Shown: piece by piece, positions 1 to 13,804 of the stretch
How positions within the stretch are numbered: position 1 is the stretch's first letter
Layout of the letters: the number at the start of each line of letters is the position of its first letter
Assembly: GCA_963402885.1 (NCBI GenBank)
Contig: OY727102.1
Span: forward strand, 2,480,001 to 2,544,000
Length of the DNA: 64,000 nucleotides
Direction of reading: 5' to 3'
Source: Antedon bifida
Taxonomy: Eukaryota; Echinodermata; Crinoidea; Comatulida; Antedonidae
The notes under the pieces: model-generated
The model's input: the letters and a program-made list of their open reading frames with translations, nothing else
Databases searched by the model: none
Told to the model about the DNA's origin: nothing
Position numbers and translations under genes: made by a program

Positions 1-1644
1 CTCCGACTTTAAAGGTTCCTGTCATTTTTAAAATGGAATTTATCCGGAACAATACATCAACTGTAAAATGAATAATTGACATGACCAACTAGGAAGTTTA
101 GATAAGTTTAAGTACTAGGGACACCCCTAATAAGCAATTGACTTACGAAATAAAATTTTAATGCAGAAGGCAACTATACAATTGTTGGTAAATAGAATGG
201 TACTATAGCAAAAAAAAAACACTTTGCACGCGTTCAAAGGTTGATAAAAATAAGCACAGTGTTCTGTGAACGTGTTCAAATGTTGATAAAAAATAGCATT
301 GCGGTTGTATTACATGCGTTGCCAATGAAGTAACAGTTTATGGATATAGACTTTTTTTGGCTTATATATGGTGAAACATGTCCCCTGAAATGTTCTACAC
401 TACACAAACCTCTTTTTCCTGGATCTAAGGTAAAATTTGATCATTTTTAAGTTAAATAATACCTTAAGTGTCAAGGTAATCCTCAACCATTTAGAACCAT
501 TTCCGATTCTGATTGATTTTGTTGTAAATACGCTATAACATGTTTTCGCTCTCCTGCTAACATTAAATGTACGGATTATATATTTTTCAGGATGAGCTTC
601 AATATAATATTTTCTGCATATGATAATGATTACCATCCCCACATGCTCACCGTAAAATTACACTTTAATGTTTGTGTTTACTCTTCTTTATCTGAATTTC
701 ACCATTATCAGATGTACATCCATTATAAAGATTCAAAGATAGCAGCAATTAGAGCAGTCGGCTAAATGCATGATATTTTTCCTGACCTTCCGTTTTTGTT
801 TCAATCCGTCCATCGACGTTCTTTGCTCACCACTAATACCAAGGAAGTAGGTAGAGATTGCGATCTTGATTTCTGTATTATTGATTATTAAAATAGGCTA
901 CGTCTAAGAGAATTATAAAAGTAAAAAGGGAACAAAAACGTACTTGGTTAGTTAAAAATGTATATTTAAGTAATTATTGTCTAATGTGTTTCATAATTAG
1001 ACGTAATTGTTTAGATAGCATACTCATTACGTGTTTATTAGATAATGTTCACAGTCTTTGAATGTACATAATTATGTAAATGTGATTCTGTTTAACGTAT
1101 TTTAATCAATACGAAACAAAATGATAAATTACGAAAAATGGTACTGTTCATGGCGGTGGGTGGGCTTAATACGTTGTCAAAATAATGGTTCTCGTTAAAG
1201 TTGTCCTTTAAGAATGTTACATTTAAAAACACATAGCATTGTATAGGCAACCCGGGTGTATCATTGCAATTCGTTAGTTACGCATTGCACGTCGTTCGGT
1301 ATTAGTAGTTATACCTAAATCATAAATGGGACAAGTTACGCTGTTTTCCGCTTGCCGTTACCGCTCGTCTTTGTAAAATAGCCCTAACGGAAAAAGTGGT
1401 GTCTAATGGTGATAACACGTTCAGTTAATGTTATTGCGAAAATTCAATAGCGCCACCTAATTTTTTAAACAAACTTTTTTTAGAGAGTGATAATATTTAG
1501 TTTAGACAAACAAATAACAAGAACTTAATTAGCTTTAAATCGTTTAAATTTGATTAATTATTAATACTATTGGAAAATCAGTTTCAAGTTCTCTCTTGAG
1601 TTTTCGTTTCGCTAATTATTCTACCTTTCTACAATATGTGTCTC

Positions 1645-1806
1645 AAGCCTTGTCTACACAATTAAACTTTATGTGATAAAAAAAATGTGATGTGCCCATT
1701 TATGGACATGATGATGTCATTTTACTACCATATTTGGGAATATCACTACCATATTTGGGCACATCACATTTTTTGTCAAACTAGTTTGATAGTGTAGACA
1801 AAGCTT
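1645..1806. repeat. Foldback (MITE-like) element, family 1, full length
   Basis: The two ends are imperfect inverted repeats: the left arm reads AAGCCTTGTCTACAC and the right arm ends GTGTAGACAAAGCTT. The arms continue inward through TTTATGTGA / TCAAACTAGTTTGA and GTGATGTGCCCA / TGGGCACATCAC. The interior repeats ACTACCATATTTGGG. The element has no coding capacity. Other copies are at 15571, 22308, 28409, 32604, 51048, 58628 and 61568. It is most likely a non-autonomous DNA transposon, but the target-site duplication is not clear enough to assign a superfamily. Confidence 0.8.
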
Positions 1807-4800
1807 TATAAAACAAATAAATGAATGTTTTGTATTCGTTGAATAGAGAGAAAATTGCTTATGAAATAATTTCACCATCAAACTCATAAAATGGGTTTTT
1901 TTTTTAAATATTATGCGAAATTATTAAGAGAAAAATTAGCGAAGGAAGAAATGTTTAACAGACTATATATGTCCTGTAAAAATCACTCTCATTTAAAAAC
2001 TAAATAAGCCTGTGTTCAACGGGCTATCATATTCCCGTAAATCGAAAATATGTTTTACAAAATTAGATGGAAATATGGATACGTATTCGCAATCTCAACG
2101 CTTTCGATATGTTTGAACACATTCGTCTCGTGTGAACGCGATTGTCTGTTTTTTTTATATACAACTTTTATTTCAAGAGCACATGAACATACAAACATTA
2201 CGCCCACTGTAACACCCAGAACAGAATTGTTGCTACGTGTTGAACATCGTAATCCTTATCAAGTATTTACAATAGATTGTCTTTTAAGTAGACATACTTC
2301 CTCCTATAATCAACTCTGACACCTTCACACAACATTTTGATTATATTTTATCATAGACCGTCATTTCATTAGATCGGGGCTCGAAATCTCGCATTTTAAT
2401 TAGATAATGTTTCTGAAACAATCTTTCACATGCGTTGTCTTTTTACAATTTGATGAGGTCATCGTGTTAATTGAAGAAAGGGAGACATGGAGCTATGCTA
2501 TATATTTTTAAGAATGGCCTAATATCTTGTTAATGTTAATAGACCAAATTTACCATTATACACATACACAATTTAATTAGTCATGTCCACGTGTTCACAT
2601 CATTAAATTGAGTGGTATATTTTGTGGGTAGGTCACGTGTCATTATGTTTTCAATAAGGTAATAAACAATTAATGATATGAGCCACTGATCCATATTAAA
2701 TTAAAACAAACACAACCGACCACAGGCTTTCGTAATATGATTGATAACGTTGCATTACAATAATTGAGGAGGATATGAAGTGTATAATCTCAATCTTTCC
2801 AGGTGAGCGTATTATTGTGACGTTACATTTTATCAATAATAACTCTTGCAAAAGTTCATAAGTTCAGTTTATCTTTAACTTTGTGTATCGTGAACTTTCA
2901 CTAACATAAAAGCTCGTCGAAAATCTGGAAAAACAATACTTAGAACGATTCTTTAAAAAAGGCCTGCATTTAAATGGCCTACAAAGTTCAAAACATTTCT
3001 CACGATTAATCTGTAGCATTTTTATAAGCTGAAGACAAAAGTGCTAAAGCCTACATCTTCTAAAAAAATGTTTATTTTTCTTATTATATTTTTATTTTTA
3101 TTATTTCTTATCTTGGCCCATTTTCATTACATTACGTCATTATTTTTAATTTAATTTATATTAGCTTAGTTTTAATTTTACTAAATAACTGTTCTGTTTT
3201 CTCCACTTCGAATTTGCAAAATATAGATATATTTTTTCTCGAAAATCTGTGAAAACTGCACTGCTCGAAACAACCGGATGGATGATCAGCATCGGTTATT
3301 TAAATACAAACACATTTGGCATCACAGTTTGGAAGTTCCTGACAGAAGTACGATCACGTATACCTCATCGTGAACTAAACTAATGACGTTGTGTACTATG
3401 CGAAAACAAAATATTTCTGCTTATTTTCAAAATATAGGCCTAGTTTTCACATCCATCCCTCATCCAACTTTTTTACTGTAAGATTTTTTTATTGAACGAA
3501 TCATTAATGTTTCAATAAATATGATCTCTGTTATCATGTAATTCGAGGTGTCTGGGCGGTCACTGGACTTTTAAAATCATCACTAGCGGAGAAAATGTGT
3601 ACAGAAATTCAGTTTTCTTTTGTTTTTTTGTTGTTTTGTAATCCTGTCATGGGTTTTGTATTGTTTTATCATGATTTTAAATTGACGAAATTAATGAAAA
3701 CAAAGTTCAACTCCCGGATGTGAAACTAGCTATTTAAATTACTATGTTGTTATTTTGATATAAAATATATACCCTGTAGGCCTATTTGCTGCCTTGTGAT
3801 AGAGGGGAACTTTATTGTTGGTCAAGAGGTAACCAAAAGGAAATTACACACTGACCTGGTGGAATCACGTGTTTGGTCAATATAGAGGTTATAAAACCTA
3901 CATCAAACCAGGATACAAGGAAATAATCAGAAAGGCGGAAATTATGAAATAAATAATAAGTAGCGTGACGTCAGATTTGTACCATTCTCTCAGTTCACAT
4001 TTGTACGATTTCATCCAACCACGCCAACTGTAGGCCTAAGAGACCAAGAGAACATCGTAGCATAATTCTGAATATGCCTGGCTATCTCTATCAAAATGAT
4101 ATACAAGGAGAGATGTGTGCCGCAGGATTATTATTTTTTATTAATTTTTTTTTATTATCCTGCAAAATTACAATTAAAATAAGTAAAGTAAGAAAATAAT
4201 AAAGCACCCATAACCCACGACTACCCACTTAAGCATTATCTACAATTTTCTTAAATCTGTTTAATATAAACTTAAGGCTTTTAAAATAAGGTAGGCCTAC
4301 ATTGTTTTTTATTTTGTTATATGGTTTTTACTATCGTGGTTTCAAGAATAGTAATTCTACTGTAGACCTTGAAAGTAACAATAAAACAAAACAATAGAAA
4401 ACATTAAATCATTCCGATGCAAATCCATGTATCAGACTCTTAATGTTTCAAAAATAAGTTTAATAGATTCTAATCTGTCTTTTAGTTTCAGTAATTTCAG
4501 TTATGTGTTCTGTTATGTTAAACATTAAGCAAACAAACGCCCATGCTCGCTTAATGTTTGAAATCATGACAATTAGGAAGTATCTTATCTTCACGATATT
4601 TAGCCACAACCTAAAACTAAAAGTCGGTTATCAATGTTAAACAATCAAATACTAATTTATTTTCTTATATTTAGCCATTAACGTTGTAATAATCTAAAAT
4701 AACTGTAATTATTTCCTCTTAATAGATAATTAATTAACTCTCCTCATTATTCAAGTAATTAGCACTGAAATGATAAGGTATACCCGAACTTCCTTAACAA

Positions 4801-5375
4801 AACTTTTTCTTTTAATTAAAATTTTTGCAGCTGCAGATATCATTATAGTGGTGTATCCAGGGTCTAACTAAAATGAGGTGCTGAACTTCTCTGATCTTTT
4901 GTATTTTAATTATTTTAAATTTCGGCAACACTACAAACCCAAACCCCCCCCCCCCCTCCCCAACACTTCTATTGTTAAAGTAATTAAAGCATCTTTTGTG
5001 TTGGCATATTTTTAACATTTTAACAGTAGATTTAAAATGTCTAATTAACTTAGTAAAGGTTAGCATTATTTAACGTATTTAGATTTTCATAACATGCCGG
5101 TCTGTATCAGATTTATTGTTTAACATACTGTATGTTTCAATATATTATTTTTCATTTTTAAATCAACCCGGTTTGTGGTTTTGAACGAATAAAATAAATA
5201 AATAAACAGTAGATCTCATAATTAGGCCTATATTGAGCCTCATTAGCATAAACCATATGTTTGTAACCAGTTTGCTTGAAGGAATACTTAAATGCTTAAA
5301 CTAATTCTACATTATACATTAAATGTCTTTCAAAACACACGAACTTAAGGCCACATAAACAAGGTCATATACATG

Positions 5376-5472
5376 GCTGCAGTCGCGTGCTCAAATTTGA
5401 GTTAGTGTTTACCGACCGACCAACCGACCGACATAGTGAGCTAGAGTCGCGTTTGCACGCGACTAAAAATAG
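5376..5472. repeat. Hairpin repeat with CCGA microsatellite core
   Basis: CAGTCGCGTGC on the left pairs with GCACGCGACT on the right. Between them is a short CCGACCGACCAACCGACCGA tract. The structure suggests a small interspersed foldback repeat. No second copy was found in the window. Confidence 0.5.
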
Positions 5473-7392
5473 TTACCTACATCCAATTATGGCCTAAGTT
5501 TATTCTTGCCGATGAACTAAAATGCCAACATTTTGGGAAAGTCCCATTTCAAAACTATTTATATAGAAAATCGATCAACAATTTTTTACGAGGCTTAATA
5601 TAAAAAGTGACAAATTGATTGATTTAAGGAACTAGAGGGCGTTAATAATTGACTCTGACCTGTTACATTTTTAGAATCAACACATCAATCATAATCACCA
5701 ATTTATAATCTGAAAATCAAAATGATCGTGTCAGGTGATTTGTATAAAAGTTGAGGCACCAGTGTTATTTGACCTGTGAAGCAATCTTAACACTGACATA
5801 TTTATTGGTCTGATTGCTTCCGGGAACTTTCCCAAGTTTGGCTACTTATAAACACGCACCAATTGTGTACTCATCATTCCTACTACATATTTTCATAAAC
5901 GTTGTGTCTAAAACAAGAGACTAATTTGTGTTGAACTACAGCATTTTAATGTAAGTATATTAGCTCAGTTATTAGTAATTGTATAATAATTTACGAAAAT
6001 ATGTAAGTAAGTAGGCTTAAGATAGGTGCCGTATGTCTTTAGAAAGCGACTAGTATTGTAGAATGGGTTCGTTTTCCACAGTGAAAGGGGAAGAAAGGTA
6101 GGCCTCATTATTCACGTTACCCGTCTAGTAACAAAACCACCTGTTTACATAAAATAAATCATTTTATAATAAAAAAGGACAAGGTCTAGGCCTACACGTA
6201 AGTAATCATTATTTAATGGAAAATTAAGTATCTTGTTAAAATGAAACAAAAAAATCCCCAAATCGGAAATAGTTTTTCAATTTGATCCGGTGTTATAGTG
6301 TCCCATTGTTTTGTAGCTATATTGGCTTCATAATCTTTCAATTTACAATTAAAAAAAGGAAATGTTAATAATTTGCCATTGTTTAAAATATAATAATATC
6401 AAGTAAATATTACATACATGGCTATCCAAAAATTATAATTAATTAAAATTGTTCGCATGATGATTATTACTTTTTATGGTTTTTTAGTTGAGGGCAAATC
6501 CAAATATTTCGAGATTTTCTTTAAAGTTCTAGTCACTTACAGAATGTACACATTACCTAGTTTGTTAATTGAAAAAGGAGAATTGCCGGTTTCGTTGAGC
6601 TGCAGAATGTTCAATATTTGCACCCTCTCAATACATTTCTAAAGCTAGACTAACTCATTTTAAAATCATAAATCTGTTATTGTTTTTAAATGTAAAATTA
6701 CACATGCTCCTATCTCATAACAAGAAACAGTATCGTTAATATCTCATACTTTATTTGAGTATTATTATATATCATTGATAAAAAAGATATACAATACCAT
6801 ATCATCAACAATATACATTGAATGTGGATAGCTCTTTAAAATAGTTAATCTCGATACACAGATTTATATTAATAGTGAAGATTTTTTAGTAGGCTGAGTA
6901 AAGAGTTAGTCCTAACAATCTAGTATCACTGGTAGTTATTTATCTAAATTCATAGCTCAAATCACATTTATTCAGCAATATAAATATTTACATTACAGAA
7001 TTTTTACAGAGACAAGTAATTGTCTGTAGTCGTAAAAAAAACCCTTTAGAAAAAACAAATATTATCACAAAGAAAAAAAATGTATAAATACATATAATAT
7101 AATACGATCTAATGATATGCGTGCATTTGATGGTTAGAAGCATCCTCCCCTTCCCGCATCCTCATGGTAGTATTTTAATTAAAAGTTTAATCATAACATT
7201 ATGATGACGTATACCGTATCTAATTACATATTTTCGATTGATTTGTACATACGTCGTTATGATATTAGCTAACCATAAGTATAACACTTAGTTATTACTT
7301 AGTAATATTGCCCGCCAGGTTATTGCCAGGAGATGTTTGTATTGTCACTCGTTGATTAACATGTTCTCTTATATTTTGTTAAAAGATTAAAT

Positions 7393-8388
7393 ATGGATGA
7401 CAACAATCAAACAATGTCGAACGACGAACCGATGGATCCGCAGCTTTTGATTGCAATTCGTTTTATTATCTGCGGTATCGGAATACTAGCCAATGCATTT
7501 GTTTTATTCGTTTTGATATACAACAATATCTACAAGAAAACATTGACTCACTTGCTGATTGTTCAGCAATCCGTCATAGATCTGCTTGCCTGTGTGCTCA
7601 TGTTGTCGTTTTTTACTTATCCCGTTCCACCAGACGCAGGGGTGCCATTTTGTAAGGCGCTCAACCTTTTTTGGTGCGTCACTTACGCATCGACTTATAA
7701 CTTAGTGATCATAACCATGGAACGGTACTTTGCGGTGTTGCACCCCAAGTTTTTTCGCCTTCATTTTAACGATAAAAGAGGAAGGTTTTTGTTATTGTTA
7801 CCGTATATTATCGGTTTTGTTACCGGTATGGAACTGTTCTTTTACGCTACATATGACGAAGATACCGGTGAATGTGCCTATGCTTACGACACGGCATTCT
7901 GGGGCGTTTTCTTTTTTATCACCCAATATTTACTTCCGGTTTTTGTGATGATGTTTTGTTACGTGCGGATTTTAATTTCTTTACGAAGACGACAAACTCC
8001 AACGAGAGCCTCTCAAAATGTTGAATCGATCAGTAAATCTAGCGTAGCCAATAAACAACCTCGTAACTGGCTACGGAGAGCCCAGCGAAGTCTTATTTAC
8101 ACAATATGTTTTGTTGGTCTAGCCTTCTTCATAACCGTCACTCCGAATAAGATCATCTTCTTTGTCTACATAATTTGTGCTTGTTTTGAACTCAGTGACA
8201 TAATAATAATCTATGAAATATCAATTGTTTTGAACACGATGAACTTATCCATCAATCCAGTCATATACGCATTTACATTTTACGATTTCAAACGTGGCAT
8301 GAAAAAACTTAAACTTGATTTTCTGAAAGTAATGGGGAAAGGCAACGATGCCGAGTTGACGCAAACGCCAATGAGTTCAACCCTATAA
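7393..8388 (+). CDS. Rhodopsin-class GPCR, family A1 (orphan), 331 aa
   Basis: This is a class A seven-transmembrane receptor with an intronless coding region. TM1 is about residues 18-43 and TM2 about 54-76. Cys87 (TM3 top) and Cys161 (ECL2) can form the usual disulfide. The DRY-type motif is Glu110-Arg111-Tyr112, TM6 is about 236-260 with Pro251, and the NPVIY motif at 288-292 is followed by a basic helix 8. N5 is an N-glycosylation sequon. It departs from class A consensus in lacking Trp at 4.50 and having Val249 at the 6.48 toggle position. The ATG at 7393 is preceded by TTCTCTTATATTTTGTTAAAAG, which looks like a splice acceptor 7 nt upstream, so a 5' UTR intron is likely. The closest relatives in the window are at 13805, 46625 and 52593. 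The ligand is unknown. The fold is reminiscent of peptide receptors, but no named subfamily can be assigned. AATAAA at 8692-8697 could end the transcript. Confidence 0.9.
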   Translation: MDDNNQTMSNDEPMDPQLLIAIRFIICGIGILANAFVLFVLIYNNIYKKTLTHLLIVQQSVIDLLACVLMLSFFTYPVPPDAGVPFCKALNLFWCVTYASTYNLVIITMERYFAVLHPKFFRLHFNDKRGRFLLLLPYIIGFVTGMELFFYATYDEDTGECAYAYDTAFWGVFFFITQYLLPVFVMMFCYVRILISLRRRQTPTRASQNVESISKSSVANKQPRNWLRRAQRSLIYTICFVGLAFFITVTPNKIIFFVYIICACFELSDIIIIYEISIVLNTMNLSINPVIYAFTFYDFKRGMKKLKLDFLKVMGKGNDAELTQTPMSSTL

Positions 8389-11300
8389 AACATTCTAAAA
8401 AAACAAACTTTAAGGCATAAAAACAGTTGAGTATTTACCAGGGTAAAAGGATCACATCCCCTGATGTGTGGTGGATCAGTTTCTCGTTGTTTTTACTGCC
8501 GTGAGCCGAAGGTGCAATTTTCCGTGTCCCAGCCACTGACGTTATTTATACCACAGCTGGGCCTTATTGTTGTATTTAATATTTAACCATACAATTGTAA
8601 AATAATTATTACTAATCCATTGTTGATATAGCCAGAACTAAGACTATTATTAAATTAAGTAGGCCTTACACGATGCTACAAGTATAGACAAAATAAATCC
8701 AAATCAATACAAATTATTTTTTTCCAACAAATGGAAATTACATACACGGTTACCACAAACAAAATTATCTTATGTTATACTCATCCCGACTGGGCAGAGG
8801 GTATTTTCCACTGAAAGTTGTCAAAACATGGTTAACAACAACCAACCGAATATCATACGATATCAGGAGACAAGATACTGCCCCGCAGTTTATTATTATT
8901 ATCTAGACATTTACCGTACAAAAATCGGGTGTAACTACATTACGATATCATATGTTTTAGGAATATTCATTTTAAAATTGTATGATATATGGGAAATATA
9001 AGTCCGTGAGTATGGTTTATGTTTATTTTATGCATACAACAATTTTTATTTTATGTTATTTTTTTTTATTTGTCGATAAAATATAGATCGATCGATAATT
9101 ATCATTTAAATCCCGAAATGTGCCGTGATGCACGTAGCGCGTACACAAGGTATTATGGGCTATATTTTTGACTAGTCATCATTGAGTCACGTGTTTCTAC
9201 ACGTTTAGGCCTACTGAATGTATAAAATGTAGGCGTGTTTGTTAAGAGCATAACCTTATGTTATACTATTAGTATATGTCTTATAATCTAAGCCATATAT
9301 GTTCTGCTAATACAAGTATATCAAAGCTCATCACCCACATTTAATAACATCAGTCATCGCCATGACTAGTGGTATAGCAATAGAAAGTCCAAATAAAGGC
9401 AACATGAATACTATTTTAACAAGAAAGTTTTTATTACCAATTAACTGATAATAAACTATTCGAAAGGAGAAGGAAACATTAATTCCAAGTATTTATTTTT
9501 GATATTATAGATAAAAAACAAAAACAAAGTCCATTTTCCAAAATTATTATTCGTAATTTTAATCTCCGTTATGTTTCATATTTTGTATTTTCTAAACTTC
9601 TTCTTTATATTTTTGTTTTATAAAGCAAAATATTACCTTATTTAGTAAGGTATTTGGTAAGGTACTGTATACTATAGATCTAGTGCAAAATCTTTTGATT
9701 GTTTTTGTACTTTCTATTCTGTTAAAGATTGTCAAATAAATATTATGATCATTACTATTTCTTGTTGTGATTCTGGTTGTCAGAACGGTACAAAATTGAG
9801 GAAATGTTTAGTTAATAGGATCGTACAAGTTATAACATTCAAAATCAATTGGAAACTGACAGACGTTCGATACAGACTGATGAATCAACTTTCGATTGTT
9901 CTTTACATAAACGTTTCTGTTAAATTAAAGCAAAATCGTCTCCGTAAATCGAAGTAAACATCACATGACAAAATAATAATATAAACAATTGATCTTCGAT
10001 TTTCGTAAAACAAAAATAAAGATTTGTGTTCATTACGATTATACCAATTAGGTCTAGTCGGATTTCTGTCGTATATTATTTGTTCCTTTTAAGATAAGGG
10101 ATATTTTTCGTCTCGATCAACAAAGGCGATAACGAATTCCGAATATGTTGTTTATCACTAATGCAGATATTATTAAGCGTAAATACACGCCCCAGGGCCG
10201 GTTCAAATGTAGTTAACCTAGTAGGCCTACAACTACATCAATTCTGATCATTTTGGTATAGGCCTAATGAATGTGTATGAATAGATACGTCCAATAGAAA
10301 AACACTTTGAAAACCGGACAGACGTACACACTTATTATAGATATTTACTTCTATTATTGAAGAAGAAGTAAATATGTATTTGTGTATTTTTATTGTGGCA
10401 ATAAATTATCTTGTATCTTCTAATTTAAATCAAAATAATTCTCGTTGTAAGTATCCTTAGTTGTAGATTATGTGAGTCCCGTAAGAACTATTTCAAACAA
10501 CAAACTGTTTCACTATTTTGATATAGCATTTCTGGCTTTAATTTTAGATTAGGTAATACATAAATTATCAATTGTAGATCAATTGGATAAGGCCTACTTT
10601 ACTTTTCTAGGAGTTCGTTCACCTTATTTGTCAAAAAGGATTTTTTAATCCATAAGTCTACTGAGCAACTTTCAACAATAGTTTAAGGTCGTGGGGTTTG
10701 TTTGTAATTCCTAGTGGTTCGTCGAAGGGTGTGGTCTTTTCGCAGTGCTTCGTCGAAGGGTGTGGTCTTATATTTCGTATTGCTTACGTCGAGGGATGTG
10801 GTCTTTCCAAGTGCGTTGTCAAGGGTTGTGGTCTTTTATTTTGTAGTGCTTTGAGACTAACAAATATTAGCCATCTCTTGTAGTACAGTGGTAGTTAACT
10901 GTTACATATACTCTGCCAAACGTGTAATTTAGGTAATTGTGCCAATACTTCCTGATACTGGTAAATCGTCAAAGCCATGGTAAACGAGTTTTTAAGCCAA
11001 ATTATTGAGGAAAGAGAGGATATTTCACTCTTTTCTTCATCAACTCAAAATCCTGCTAATCTGCTTACGAGAACATCATCATCGATATCACTGCAAGTGC
11101 ATTTGTAATAACATCACTAATTAAAGACCTAATCGTTCGATAGATATCGTCATCGATAAGATTTAACCGCCATGATGACTCGTTGACCATATTACCTAAA
11201 TCGGAACAGGAATACCACACACTCGTGTTTATGACGTGTCGACCAGTACCGGTGATCTGTTGACCAGTATCGCGTATGAATTAAAAATACTACGAAGAAA

Positions 11301-13438
11301 CCAATTACTCGAAATTGGTCCCTGTTGTTTGAATTGATTCAGTTGTGTCCTTAAACCATGATGATACCGATAGAGTTCATCCTATATAATTATGTATTTG
11401 TTTCAATACTAATATCGAATATAAAGTCAGGGTCAAAAATATCCCATTAATTGTAGCCCACATGGAAAATTTACCGTTTAAATACCCAATACTAGGCCTA
11501 TAAATTATTCTTATGGTGTGTGTATTGATGCTTACTTTCTCTCTCGGATTCCAGTGTATGGGAATGCATGTAGTAGGGCATACCACCAAATCTTAATTTA
11601 GAACTAAAACAATTTTTTATGTCGTCCAGGGGAGAGAGAGCTCAATACAGCGAGTATAGGCAAATGACGACATCAAGCAAATTCATTCGCACTTTAGTCT
11701 GATCCACCAGGACCAGCAATGAATAATGGGAACACGGACCTGTTACATTACGTAATCAATCTTATTAAATTACATGATAGAGTCTGAGCCATGTAACTCA
11801 ATAGCGCCATCACATTTTACAGTAACATCGCCTCTTTATAGAGTTATAATCTAGATACTTATACGTGTGTCATTACCGCAATCATCCGTTTGACAGTTGA
11901 ATTGTATTGGGAAATTAAACTATCTATTTGTAGAACACACGTATAATACTGTACTTGTGTTTATTTACTTCCCTTTCTTAATTATTCACTCTTTCCTGTT
12001 TTATCTTTTTGGGGGAAACTTTTAAGATGGTTTTCTAATTTGTTCCCGGATCTTGTTGACATTTTCTTCTTTTCCTGTCATCACTGTTTCCTTCATTTGT
12101 TAGTTAAACAGGATTTTATGATAATTGAGGCACAACTGGCCTCACGCAGTTAGGACATCAAGTCCCGGAAATTTACGCTTTTTATAAAAACACACCGGCA
12201 TACTGTCACAATTGTACTGTGATACTTTTAACTTCCGCATTCTTGAATTTGTAAGTAAAATCAGATATTATCTGATGTTTATTTCCTTGTTATTTTAACA
12301 CTCGTTTGGGAAAACTTAAAATGCCTAGAGGAAAACATTTTTGTTGACCGTGAAAAGTTTTCATTTTTTGGGGATAATATCAAATCAGACGGTCTAATAG
12401 GGGGGTGTGTATAAACGAGATACTTGTTTGCAATATAGCTTACTATTTTCTCAATGTGTAATGCGCAGCATGCATAGGCCTAAGACATAAGCGGAGGCCG
12501 TAAAATGGAGTTTTACAACGAAAATCGACTTTACATGCTATATCATAATTATGTATTCCTCCATTTGTCATCGGATTTCCACGACAATAATATCAGCGTT
12601 GTGATAAACAAGACTTAGATCGTTGAGAACAACATGTCATAGTCGTTTCTCACTATTCGCTTTTTCGTTTCTGTTTTTTTCAATATTTTTTATCTGGAAC
12701 GTTAGAGGGCGATTGACTAAATAAGATTCTTAATATAATTGATAGGATAAACAGTAATATTAATTATGTGTATAGGTCTATGCTTTTTAACGCATTTGTG
12801 ATTATAATATGGAAAGAAATACATTCATTTATTTAGAAATGGGGGAATAAAAATGTGGGGTTTTTTTCGTAGTACCTTAAAATCTTAAATACAGATTACA
12901 CGCAGGTTCCTATAGGAAAAGCGCATTTTGGTTGCGACCCACATGAGAAGGGTGAGTAGTAAAGCTTGAATTTTGTTGACTAAAATCGTAAAGGCAAATT
13001 TAAAATAACTTTAAAATAAACATCCATCGGTCATCAACGCTGACAACATAGTAATAGGAGGAAGTAAATAAAATAAAAATTATTCAGAGTTGCAAGGAGA
13101 AAAAAACATATTACGCCTATACATGTTTACGAATGGTTTTCAAATCATAGTAGGCCTAATAAAAAGGGACTGTGCATACTTTTTATATTAATTGAGTATA
13201 ACATAAGCAAACACTAGTAAAACATATTTTTCGATGATTTATTTTCGAACTGAAACTAAAAATGGTTATGAAACAAGACGAATTTATTTAAATATATATA
13301 CAGTATCATAACTGAATATTGCGCAAGGTCAAGGTGAGAAAAAAAATGGTATTACTATACTAATATCCTAATAATAGTATTTATTTATATTTGATATAGT
13401 TGTTCTTCTGTTATATTTTTTACTTTATTTTTCTTGCT
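8389..13438. other. Intergenic; small minisatellite, no gene supported
   Basis: AT-rich sequence between two divergent members of GPCR family A1. It contains the short GTCGAAGGG minisatellite at 10686-10850 and, at the right edge, a family-3 foldback element. The open frames are short and lack family signatures. Confidence 0.55.
10686..10850 (+). repeat. Minisatellite, unit about 31-37 bp
   Basis: Four to five degenerate units share GTCGAAGGGTGTGGTCTTTT-like cores, beginning near 10685, 10720, 10751, 10788 and 10818. The G/T-rich strand is uniform across the array. A 61-codon frame runs through it, but it is an artefact of the repeat. Confidence 0.7.
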
Positions 13439-13606
13439 GTTAAAGATATATTGTCCCCCTACAAGTTTTGTTTCCACATTTTTTTTTAATATGCCATTTT
13501 AATGTCACGTTAAAAAAAAGTGTAATTTAAAGAATGCAAAATGGCCTATTAAAAGTCTGATTTTACTTATCTTCATGTTTTATGTTTTTGGGGGACAATA
13601 CATTTT
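13439..13606. repeat. Foldback element, family 3
   Basis: The left end TTAAAGATATATTGTCCCCC is inverted at the right end as GGGGGACAATACATTTTG. Internal shared segments are ATGCCATTTTAATGTCACGT and GGCCTATTAAAAGTCTGA. Copies at 40065-40271 and 40262-40430 share both ends and parts of the interior. It is non-coding and lies 3' of the GPCR gene at 13805. Confidence 0.65.
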
Positions 13607-13804
13607 GAATATTTCGTCAGAAATCCAACAAAATAAATTTATAACATTTATTTATTTTATTGCAAACATTAAACATTATAAAAAGCCAAATGATTTCAGA
13701 ATAAAATCAATACAAACAAAATAAGAAATGATTCAATCAATTATTTCTTTAATGATTATGTTATGATAACATTATTAATGATAACGATAACATTATTAAT
13801 GTTT

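Larger units (their letters stand above)
1..7379. other. Intergenic, AT-rich; no gene supported
   Basis: No open frame here resembles a protein family, and the short frames present have no coding character. The stretch holds one complete family-1 foldback element (1645-1806), a CCGA-microsatellite hairpin (5376-5472) and scattered AGGCCTA motifs. Non-coding 5' exons or promoter elements of the GPCR gene at 7393 may lie here, because that gene appears to have a spliced 5' UTR, but none can be located by eye. Confidence 0.6.

Noticed and set aside
2050-2319. 89-codon plus-strand frame
   Set aside because: No family resemblance, splice context or conserved motif. It is expected by chance in this much sequence.
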